Source of the DNA: Anadara kagoshimensis | Lineage: Eukaryota > Mollusca > Bivalvia > Arcoida > Arcidae | NCBI GenBank assembly: GCA_021292105.1 | Contig: CM037872.1 | Location: 11,372,791 to 11,436,790, forward strand | Reading direction: 5' to 3' | Length of the DNA: 64,000 nt | Shown: positions 44,801 through 53,059 of the stretch, piece after piece | How the letters are laid out: every line of letters begins with the position of its first letter | Numbering within the stretch: position 1 is the first letter of the stretch | Program-made: the position numbers and the translations under genes | The notes under the pieces: model-generated | What the model was told of the DNA's origin: nothing | The model's input: the letters and a program-made list of their open reading frames with translations, nothing else | Database searches by the model: none

Positions 44801-47563
44801 GTTTGATGTCTCTGTGTCCAAGATGCAAAAACACGTTAGTTTATGCATGTGATGTGAGTATGAGCCGTCATCACAGTATTGTTGATAAGTTTGATGTCTC
44901 TCTGTCCAGGATGCAAAAACACGTTAATGTATGCAAGAGATGTGCGTATGAGCCGTTATCACATTATCGTTGATAAGTTTGTTGTCTCTGTGTCCAGGAC
45001 GCAAAAACACGTTCATGTATACATGAGGTGTGCGTATGAGCCGTCATCACAGTATTGTTGATAAGTTTGATGTCTCTGTGTCCAAGATGCAAAAACACGT
45101 TAAAGTATGCATAAGATGTGCGTTTGAGACGTCATTACAGTATTGTTGATAAGTTTGATGTCTCTGTGTCCAGGATGCAAAAACACGTTAATGTATGCAT
45201 GAGGTGTGCGTATGAGCCGTCATCACAGTATTGTTGATAAGTTTAATGTCTCTGTGTCCAAGATGCAAAACACGTTCATGTATGCATGAGATGTGCGTAT
45301 GAGCCGTCATTACAGTATTGTTGATAAGTTTGATGTCTCTGTGTCCAGGATGTAAAAACACGTTAATGTATGCATAAGGTGTGCGTGTGACCCTCATCAC
45401 AGTACTGTTGATAAGTTTGATGTCTCTGTGTCCAGGATGCAAAAACACGTTAATGTATGCATGAGATGTGCGTATGAATCGTCATTACAGTATTGTTGAT
45501 AAGTTTAATGTCTGTGTGTCCAGGATGCAAAAACACGTTCATGTATACATGAGGTGTGCGTATGAGCCGTCATCACAGTATTGTTGATAAGTTTGATGTC
45601 TCTATGTCCAGGATGCAAAAACACGTTCATGTATGCAAGAGATTGCGTATGAGCCGTCATCACAGTATTGTTTATAAGTTTGATGTCTCTGTGTCCAAGA
45701 TGCAAAAAACACGTTCATGTATACATGAGATGTGCGTATGAGCCGTCATCACAGTATTGTTGATAAGTTTGATGTCTCTGTGTTCAGGATGCAAAAACAC
45801 GTTCATGTATACAAGAGATGTGCGTATGAGCCGTCTTTACAGTTTTGGTAATAAGTTTGATTCCATAGTTCCGTGTTCCATCCACTCAAGTTTGATTTTG
45901 CGCGGGTGCAGTAGCAGTAAGCTAAACAGGAGGTGCTTACTCTTCCGGAGCACCCGGCCTCACTTCCCATTTGAAAATTCACATTTACTTAGCTTCTGGA
46001 TTATAATTCGGACTTTATTAAGTATGTTTGTTTTTGATTTGAACTAGCGCGCAGCAAGGATTGGTCTAAGGTGCTAGTGAGCAATACACGGACCAGCATA
46101 CTATTCCCCAGTCACATTATCCTGGCACTGGGTCGCCAGTCGAGGGAACAGTATTGCATTTTTTAAGGTCTTTTGTATGACCCTGACGAAGTTCGAACCC
46201 AAGACTTCGAGCTCACATCCTCGAGGCGGACAATTTATCACTGATTATTGAGGCGGTTTTGAGTACCAGAGGTTTGTGGGTATGACAATTCTAATAAATT
46301 TTAATGGCATACGGTAAAGACCTGTCAAAAATATAACACTGAGCTAACGAGGAATCGACATTTCGGTCACATAGTGACTGAGATATGAAAAGCTGGTAAT
46401 CGAAAATTTGTCGAGTGATAGCTACTGTGCATAAAGGCTATTTTGAACATGGAATATTGTAAATTACGTTTTAATAAAGAAGTGCTTGCAAAAATTAACA
46501 GCGCATATATATTCATTATTCAGAGACTTAACTAAAAAGTATATTTTTGTCAATGCTGCATGTTTTGGTTAACGTCTGTATATAGACAAAATCACATTTT
46601 TGACAGAAAATATGTATTCCAGCTAACCATTTGTGCCTCAAATTACATATGAATGTTGGGTAAAAATTAACCTTTCACCTGCGTGATTGAGTAAAACAAA
46701 TTTACACCCGGTCGACCTACATATAACCAAAAGATAATGAGGCATCTAATGGGAGTATTTATACTTAACCATTTTGATATTCTTGAAAAAATGGCAAAAT
46801 TGATGGTATGTACACACTCACATAGACCGATTTAAAACAAAACATTTTTTCCACTTAGGTCTCTCTTTTCTGTGCTGAAATATAATTAAAATTTTAACAA
46901 AAATTAATATTAGAATTAAATATTTAATCGCAATATATCCATGTTCAAAATAGTCTTTATGTACAGTAGCAGCTGTTGAAAATCAACATTAATAGGCGAT
47001 GCGCATATATCATTAACGCGAGTTGATTTGCTAATTTTCCTTGGAGTATTGCCCTTTTAGCATAATTGTTAATCACAAAAAGATCATAATATACTGAATT
47101 TACTTGTCATTTGTGCGATTGATGACATCTCTTTTTTTTTTACATTTTTTTATTATCTCGATGACTGCGATTGATTTGGGGCACATTAATATGAAACTTA
47201 TCTGAATTTCTGAAAGAAAACAGTCCCAAGTCCCATGAAAAATGTATCACAATCTACTTTGTATGTCAAACGGCCATGGTGATTATAAAACATCCGACCA
47301 TTTCATATCCTGATTGACATAGAAATTGTAAAACACGCCCACTTTATATCCTGGCAATTGAAACACGCGTAGAATTTTATTCTATAATTCGAAAAATGGT
47401 GTTGTGGCATGTTTCCTGATACCTACCTGCACTTTCCTAAAATTCCTGGGATCGCCACTGCATCCTGCCAAGGAAATTTTAAAGGAATGTTCAAGCTATA
47501 TGCCTAAATACTCCTTTACAAATTAAGAAACTAATATATTTTCTTTAATTGCAGACTCAATGA
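35761..47563 (+). CDS. Gene 2: small secreted six-cysteine protein, 4 coding exons
   Basis: Exons 35761-35806, 37339-37347 (9-nt microexon), 40947-41143 and 47555-47563 join to 261 nt, 86 codons plus TGA. MKFYFALLLVIYICYCSA is a clear signal peptide; cleavage is expected before ESCTTSDDC. The mature part (about 68 residues) has six Cys with spacing C-x5-C-x7-C-x16-C-x25-C-x-C and ends CDFAQTQ. AATAAA at 47601-47606 supports the terminal exon. Without the microexon the junction of exons 1 and 3 creates TAA. I do not recognise the family; the pattern suits an extracellular disulfide-stabilised peptide. A 261-nt coding sequence spread over 11.8 kb is unusual, and an alternative end by read-through after exon 3 (VCIGK, stop) is possible. 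Confidence 0.62.
35920..36420 (-). repeat. About 41-bp tandem array derived from the R3E terminus
   Basis: Units of caaccacaaacataccagtc plus cgaattaaaaatcccaaaat or catgtccaaatcataat; in reverse complement this is the R3E end with its final bases changed. About 11 units. Confidence 0.75.
36421..37338. other. Intron 1 of gene 2, little seen
   Basis: A poly(A) run at about 36652-36669. The 36700-36800 stretch shares tgtgggcgtggccagcgatc with a diverged version near 26440. No coding evidence. Confidence 0.35.
37339..37347 (+). CDS. Gene 2 microexon (9 nt)
   Basis: tctttttcag precedes gttcggcag, which is followed by gtgggt. It codes the rest of Cys16, then Ser, Ala and the first base of Glu. 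A better donor (gtgagt) lies 4 nt downstream but would shift exon 3 into a frame with an early TGA. Confidence 0.5.
37820..38135 (-). mobile_element. R3E, well preserved inverted copy
   Basis: aaaaacaaacatactgatcc at the left, agaccgagttttctggaagg, gctagctacacc, then caatattggacacagagaca and gataagcctaagcttgcaat. Confidence 0.8.
38341..38680 (+). mobile_element. tRNA-headed SINE-like element
   Basis: Head gaccgccttggttgctcaat with B-box-like ggttccaacc, related to the 20095-20368 element. Right boundary uncertain. Confidence 0.5.
38681..40240. other. Intron 2 of gene 2, no feature seen
   Basis: No repeat family or exon I can support. A frame at 39881-40144 lacks domain features and splice logic. 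Confidence 0.3.
40243..40283. other. Strong G+C-rich hairpin
   Basis: acgggaaattcccggcg, loop cttcg, cgccgggacatttcccgt: 17-bp stem with one extra base, in otherwise AT-rich intron. Confidence 0.6.
40426..40716 (-). mobile_element. SINE-B tail fragment followed by a MITE-2 end
   Basis: 40426-40616 matches the SINE-B 3' half; 40617-40716 ends acctcgacaggtctgtattg, a MITE-2 terminus. Confidence 0.6.
40947..41143 (+). CDS. Gene 2 exon 3: cysteine-rich mature domain
   Basis: Acceptor atttttcag, donor cag|gtatgc. Codes ESCTTSDDCIQKLGNGC through GLCYCDFAQ with all six mature cysteines. A MITE-3 copy starts within 10 nt of the donor. Confidence 0.7.
41150..41790. mobile_element. MITE-3 interrupted by SINE-A
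   Basis: Left end ataacattgacctgtccact and right end ggacaggtcaatgttgtttg bracket a 390-bp SINE-A at 41235-41624. Confidence 0.8.
41235..41624 (-). mobile_element. SINE-A nested in MITE-3, 10-bp duplication
   Basis: Exact ggatagtgtt at 41225-41234 and 41625-41634 flanks the element. Confidence 0.88.
41925..42320. repeat. Repeated gccattttgtccgccatatt block
   Basis: About three units spaced about 150 bp apart, each with gccattttg, gccatattgga and ggcggccatttt-like motifs. Confidence 0.6.
42445..45865 (+). repeat. 88-bp satellite, about 39 units, in gene 2 intron 3
   Basis: Unit start gagccgtcatcacag recurs every 88 bp (42671, 42759, 42847). About 48 bp of each unit is the RT-coding part of R3E (RHHSIVDKFDVSVS); the other 40 bp is new and often holds the palindrome catgtatacatg. 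Blocks repeat at offsets of about 878 and 700 bp. Open frames here are not genes. Confidence 0.97.
45858..46040 (+). mobile_element. R3E 3' UTR joined to the satellite
   Basis: ccatagttccgtgttccatc, ggaggtgcttactcttccgg and aagtatgtttgtttttgatt directly follow the last satellite unit. Confidence 0.8.
46050..46262 (-). mobile_element. tRNA-headed SINE-like fragment
   Basis: Reverse-strand head with B-box-like gggttcgaactt and tgataaattgtccgcctcga. Confidence 0.4.
46315..46427. mobile_element. MITE-2 left part
   Basis: agacctgtcaaaaatataac and gctaacgaggaatcgaca; interrupted by MITE-6. Confidence 0.6.
46425..46967 (-). mobile_element. MITE-6, second copy, inverted relative to the first
   Basis: Termini actgtgcataaaggctattt and tagtctttatgtacagt; the inner sequence is the reverse complement of 34561-35102. 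Confidence 0.8.
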
Positions 47564-47606
47564 ACACCACCACCAACAACAAAATGCTAACAGAACTTTA
47601 AATAAA
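47555..47606 (+). CDS. Gene 2 terminal exon (Thr-Gln-stop) and poly(A) signal
   Basis: Acceptor tttaattgcag, then act caa tga (coding to 47563) and a short 3' UTR with AATAAA at 47601-47606. It contributes only two residues. Confidence 0.5.
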
Positions 47607-47664
47607 GGAAAAAAAATATAACATGATTTTATATATCTTGTTCCAATTTTTAAAAATTATTTAT

Positions 47665-47987
47665 CACAGTAGGTAAGTTGGTAAAATATTCATTCCGTAT
47701 GTGGAAGATCGGGCGTTCGAACCCTGGCGGTAGTCTCACCAAGACCGAGAAAGAGAAAAAGGTAGTGTTCTTTCGCTTAGCACTTTGCATTTAGAAATGG
47801 AAGTCACTGGGTCCTTCGAAAATAGCCTTGAAACCGATGCCTCATGTCACGATAAGCGAGGCGTGACAAGTAAAAGGTCCTCCCTGCACATTACTCTCAG
47901 TACACTTCAAAGATGTGATATATAATTGGTGATGCCTCGATATAAGTGAAATAGTTTTGACTGGAACGTAAAATTCCATTCAATCAA
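47665..47987 (+). mobile_element. SINE-B, diverged
   Basis: gttcgaaccctggcggtagt, cctcgatataagtgaaatag and ttgactggaacgtaaaattc match the SINE-B order; it runs into an (aatc)n tract. Confidence 0.6.
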
Positions 47988-48025
47988 TCAATCAATCATT
48001 TATTTATTTATTTAATTAATCAATT

Positions 48026-48079
<54 letters not shown>

Positions 48080-48083
48080 CCAA
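47980..48083. repeat. (AATC)n microsatellite
   Basis: aatcaatcaatc tract with an inner tttatttatttaatt interruption. Confidence 0.9.
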
Positions 48084-48169
48084 TCAACAATTATTCACTT
48101 GTGAACTTAAGATTAACTAATTTTAAAAATGACTAACGATTGAATACAGAGTATGGTTGTGGTATAGTA

Positions 48170-48884
48170 GGTACCGTATATCTGGAAATTTTCGCGGTAA
48201 TCTTATTTTCGCTATGGAAATCAAAACGCGAAAAATAATGGGGTTTTGCATTCGAGAGTATTGGTCAATAACTAGAACGGCCTCCGGTTGTTTGAACATT
48301 TGTGAAAGACTATTCGTATTCATTATTTTGTTACGTTTGAAATCTAAACATGTCGTTTGAATTGCAAATTAAACCTTTAATAAATTTTATTAATATCCCG
48401 ATAAGCGATTGTCGAATCCTGGCACTTTTTACTCAAAACCGAGACACGAAAGCGCCGTATGACCTCTGACATAGGAATATATATTCAGTGTTTGTAATGG
48501 CGGCGCTTTCTTCAGCATCATTATAAACATGGGTACCGGTAATTATGGACGATCACCGTATATCAATGAATAAGGAATCGAAAATGGCTTCAATCATTAA
48601 ATAGACAAGACACACGCGAGATGTTACCTGGAAGACTTGATTAAAGTTGATTACATACAGGTGACCAGGTATTTACACGTTACAGCTTTAAGAAAGACTC
48701 ATACTCATCGACTAATCGTATCAAAAAAAAAAAAAAAAAAAAAAAAAAAAGAATCGGCAGCCTCACCGGTTATATTATATTTACAGTCATTCAATCGCGA
48801 AAATTAAAACGCGAAAATTTTTACATATGTATATTTTCATAAAATCGCGAAAAATTAACACCACAAAAATTTCCAGTTATACGG
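48170..48884. mobile_element. Long hairpin MITE with taccgtat/atacggt termini
   Basis: gtaccgtatatctggaaatt at the left and aaatttccagttatacggtt at the right, with ttttcgcgg and cgcgaaaa inside; poly(A) at about 48723-48750. Confidence 0.6.
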
Positions 48885-49013
48885 TTTTCCAGTTGTCCGT
48901 TTAACCTTTGATTTAACCATTTATAATGAACCAGTTTGTTTATAGAGAACGCAGCCGTTTTTCGTCTGCAGCATAGAAGACACGCATTGATTATATATTA
49001 ACAACGAATCCTA

Positions 49014-49415
49014 TATACATAAACAATATTGACCTGTCCGCTTGACCTTTGATTTGAATAAGTAAATTTAAATGATAGAGACCATGCGTGTATATTTTGT
49101 CTTCCTGATGTGAACACTAATCATGGGCAATGTGTATATGTATTAACTGCGAATCCTAACGCTACCTAATCATGGGCAATGTGTATATGTATTAACTGCG
49201 AATCCTAACGCTACCTATGTGTTGGGTGGGCCCTTCTGTATCAATATTCCTAATGAAAGGTCAAACGGACAGGTCATTGTTATTACCTATACAAGAGTAT
49301 CATCGTTTATGAATATTCCTAATAAAAGGCTAACCTTCAGGTCAATGTTGTTAACCTATATTAATTGATGTAGATGTATATAGGCAAACAACATTGACCT
49401 GTTCGATTCACCTTT
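49014..49415. mobile_element. MITE-3 cluster with internal 52-bp duplication
   Basis: Ends at 49020 (aacaatattgacctgtccgc) and 49275, plus two further ends facing each other. ctaatcatgggcaatgtgta repeats at about 49118 and 49167. Confidence 0.65.
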
Positions 49416-49469
49416 TATTATTAAAATACACCCATGACGTCACCCTTTGTCTTAAGACTCCATTAGTTT

Positions 49470-50905
49470 TCAGGAATATGAATAACTCTCCATTCCTAAA
49501 AATAGAAGTGATTAATTAACAAATGGAAAAATAAAGTAACAACATGTTTTTAGACTAAATTTTAATAATTTTGAACAATGCGTAATGAATAATCCAACTG
49601 AAAAAATTGCCTGTAAAAGTAATAGTTCACTTCCAAGGTACGAATAATCCAATTGATCACAATGAATTTTTTTTATTAAATCCTGGTATCAACAAAACAC
49701 ATTGAACGTAACACGGCAAGTGATAATCCAATTGCACAAAAAACATTTTAAATGTATATAAACAGTTACGGTGATCCTTTGATCGTTTTCAGTTATTGTT
49801 CATATGGCACTGCCATGCGTCTTGTCTGCCCACTGAATTTTATTTAGAGTGATGTCAGAATATCTGAAAAATAATAAATGACATACAGGAGCTCGTTGAA
49901 AATTGTAAAATGAGTTTTAATTTTTTTACAGCTGTGACAAATTCTGAAATCTACCTAGACATATGATAACTGACTTATTTATTAATTTTTTCATCTATTT
50001 GTTTATTTTTTGTATATCCAATACCTTAAATCAACTGTTTAACTTTTAATTTTTTTTTTAAATTAATCAACTGACGTGTACTTTATTAATGAACTGATAG
50101 GCAGACAAGACAGTCTTACACACTTTATGGTGACCTTAAAACTGACTTCTCACTAAGATGGCAGACTTCTCTCTCTCTCTCTCAATATAAAGTAAATATA
50201 CCTTTTAACTGTAAGTTGTTAATTTCAACATCACGTTTTTGAAACATCGAATCTTGAAGGTCTACTTGTTCACAAGATCCAATAAATTGGTCATCACTGA
50301 TGTCTGCGAACGTGCTATCATGGACATAAACTGGTTGTGCCTGTGGAATATTGTCATTTTTTCATCCATATCCAAAATTCCATCAATGGTATCGTCGGTG
50401 TCATTATTATTATCACTGTTTGTACAAAATGTACTCTGTAACAAATACACTGTCCTCATCACTCGGAGACATTTTGAAGAATGAGCCAATATTAACTGAT
50501 TCAACTGATTCAAAAAGAAAGAGCATAACTTGCATGTTTTTCACCTTTGGCTTAATAACTGAAACAATACAAACTGTCCATTCTGTTAAGTTTAAGCCCT
50601 ATTGTACCGGTAATACACTGGCCTATAACTAGGTAAGGAATGGAGAGTTATTATACACAAACTGTCACCCTTATGGTTATTGTATACCAATCAGTTACAT
50701 AAAGTGGGTAGTATTCAATCCATTGTTATAGAACACTGTTCCAAGGAATGGAGAATTCTTGTTTCCTAATTAACTGCTTAAAATTAAGGTGTGTTTTAAG
50801 TAGGTGAAAATCCTCATAACTCTCCATTCATTAAAAACAATGGGCCTCGACCCCTTCGGGGTCTCGGCTCCATTATTTTTAAGGAATGAAGAGTTATTCG
50901 GACTT
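49470..50905 (-). mobile_element. Possible DNA transposon remnant
   Basis: ataactctccattcctaaaa (49482) and aggaatggagagttattata (50636) are inverted ends; a related hairpin pair lies at 50815-50902 with gaccccttcggggtc. The minus strand between 50242 and 50520 has interrupted coding-like frames (for example TDDTIDGILDMDEKM, and ADISDDQFIGSCEQVDLQD in another frame). Class not recognised. Confidence 0.4.
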
Positions 50906-51054
50906 TCCCCTCTACGGAATATTCATATAGGAGAATTCACCCAAAATATGAGAAGTGTTTGGATTCGCAGTTTATACATACATAAATAATAATGGCGTTT
51001 CCCATTATGTACTCGTGTTCGCTATACATTAACGATCTCGTCCATTTTTAATAA

Positions 51055-51105
51055 TATTCAAGTTAAAGGTCAAGCGGACAGATTAATGCTGTGTTCCTAT
51101 ACAAA
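51055..51105 (+). mobile_element. MITE-3 right end
   Basis: aaaggtcaagcggacagatt followed by aatgctgtgttcctata. Confidence 0.45.
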
Positions 51106-51137
51106 TAAACATTGCTAACAGTTCACGTTAGAAATCA

Positions 51138-51400
51138 TGAATTAGCATACCATTCAATGTCCAAATCACAGTCTAGAACAAAATAAAAATTTTGAAACTG
51201 ACAAGGTAGGTTTAAGGCAACTTTTACCTGTGAAGTTAGGTCGTGGGTTCCAGAAGGGTAGGCACTTCCCGTTTAACTAGCTACACCCGTCATGTGTGTA
51301 ATTAAAATTGAGTAAGGAAAGAACATGGAATAAATGAATGTGAAATATATGCAGGGGAATTTTGGAAATCCGGTCATCATGCTTGTCAACAATATTGTGA
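51138..51400 (-). mobile_element. R3E, inverted, diverged
   Basis: gcataccattcaatgtccaa, ccagaagggtaggcacttcc, tagctacacccgtcatgtgt. Confidence 0.65.
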
Positions 51401-51419
51401 TAAGGGCCATTGTGACAAA

Positions 51420-51590
51420 GCCGGTTTGCACTATGTTTGGTAATTTAATGATTACAATCCTAGACTTATCAAAGTCCTATAAAAGTTTTATTGTCGTCAT
51501 CAAAATATTGACAAAAGTTATGATGTCTCCATGATTGTTCTGTATATATTTGAATTCACATAATTCCATGTTGCCTGTGACTCTTGAAGT
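51420..51590 (+). mobile_element. R3E, diverged RT-side fragment
   Basis: acaatcctagacttatcaaa, ttattgtcgtcatcaaaata and ttcacataattccatgtt resemble the R3E coding end and stop region. Confidence 0.4.
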
Positions 51591-51626
51591 ATCCAGAAAA
51601 TATTATTGTATATTAGACAAACTCAT

Positions 51627-51812
51627 TTTGGAGCGAGTGAGTTATTGTTTAAAGCCGCATCAGCATTATTGCAGTTATTCGCGGCTAGAAAAGGTAAAAG
51701 ATACAAAAGTATCAATAACACAATAAAATGTAAAATTAAAAATAACAATAAATAAGTTTTTGTTAAAACCATTGCTACTGATAAAAACCAGTTATATCAC
51801 AGACAATTTATA
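51627..51812 (-). repeat. Inverted copy of the 21733-21915 repeat
   Basis: gagcgagtgagttattgttt through gccgcatcagcattattgca and aaccagttatatcacagaca. Confidence 0.65.
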
Positions 51813-52059
51813 ACAAACTCGTTTTGGATATTAATTAACTAGAAAATATATTTATTGAGTAATTTTCATCTGATAATATCGACTGTAAGTTTGTATTTAT
51901 TCCTAATGTATTTGCAATTTTCGACAGATATTCTCTATTTCACTACGTCGAACAAGTGTATGCAAATATAAACTGAATTATTCGAAGGTCACAAATAGAC
52001 ATCGAAAGTATGACAATTTTCATATGACCTTATATTTGGAAGGCTAGAAACACATCTAA

Positions 52060-52215
52060 TTGAACAAGATATGCTTACCCTTCCAGCCCCTTCGGGGCCT
52101 CACATCTATCGTTGAAGTTCACGTGTTTAACCTAATTTGTCATTTTCAATTTTTTTACTTTGCTTTGGGGTTGTGATATGGACCTGGATTAGTATGCCTG
52201 TTTTTGATGATACCA
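52060..52215 (+). mobile_element. R3E 3' UTR
   Basis: atgcttacccttccagcccc (hairpin altered to ccccttcgggg), gttgaagttcacgtgtttaa, tagtatgcctgtttttgatg. Confidence 0.65.
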
Positions 52216-52583
52216 TTCCATTATGAAGTTTATGAAAAGCTTCGTTAGAAAACATAAAATGTGACGCTATCAAGTTAATATCAAAGTTACATCTAGTCAA
52301 GACAAAAATTTACCGCTTAAATTGCAAATCAAGTCACGCCTTTACCTCTGACCTTGGAATAATATAGGAACACAATATTTAAAAAAATAATATTCAAATA
52401 TTTCAAAGACTGGCTAAAATAGAATTAAAGGCACACAAGTAAAACTACAAACCCATGAATGTGACCTCGATCCGGGTTTCAAGGTTATTTTATCAAGATA
52501 TCAAAACTATAGATCTCATGACAACAGTGACAAATGACCAACTCGCAACTAGTGGTCACAAATATTATGTTGCATAAATATTT

Positions 52584-52696
52584 AATTTGATAGATTAGCC
52601 CTACTGAATATGCGTAAATGTCATTGTTTTGGGTACAGATAATTTGATAGATTAGTCCTGTTGAATATGCGTAAATGTCATTGTATTGGGTACAGA
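52584..52696. repeat. 57-bp direct duplication
   Basis: aatttgatagattag followed by atatgcgtaaatgtcattgt occurs twice in tandem, the second copy running into MITE-2. Confidence 0.8.
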
Positions 52697-52926
52697 CCCG
52701 TCGAAATTATAACACAGAGCTGATAAGAAATAGTCGATGCTTCGCCACTGTATTTTTATAGGCAGTAACTAAAAAGCTATCAATAAGCAGCCAAAAAGCT
52801 GCCAAAGTGGAAGATAAAAAAAGAAAGAAATAAAGCTGCCGATATATGGATAATGAGGGGCCGAGATGAGATGTTGATTTGGTATTCGCTAGCTCAGTGT
52901 TAAACTTACGACAGGTATATACTGTA
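52692..52926. mobile_element. MITE-2, directly upstream of gene 3
   Basis: tacagacccgtcgaaattat at the left and gtgttaaacttacgacaggt at the right; ends 79 bp before the ATG. Confidence 0.75.
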
Positions 52927-53004
52927 ACACAGATTCGACCGTAGCGATGATAGCTTTGTTTCGGCTTCTGTACTAGTGTGGTAAAAAGACTTAAACAAAT
53001 CAGG

Positions 53005-53059
53005 ATGGGATTAATGATAACATTCTTTATATTTGGCATGATTTGGCAGTCTTTTCAAG
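53005..53059 (+). CDS. Gene 3 exon 1: signal peptide
   Basis: ATG, 18 codons, hydrophobic core, donor caag|gtacgt, phase 1. A MITE-2 copy ends 79 bp upstream of the ATG. Confidence 0.78.

Noticed and set aside
42421-46047. Many 60-96 residue open frames on both strands with RHHSIVDKFDVSVS or antisense THISCIH repeats
   Set aside because: They are translations of the 88-bp satellite; 88 is not a multiple of 3, the frames shift from unit to unit, and no splice or start context is present.
52707-53039. 110-residue minus-strand frame
   Set aside because: Lies in MITE-2 and the antisense of gene 3 exon 1; no domain or splice evidence.
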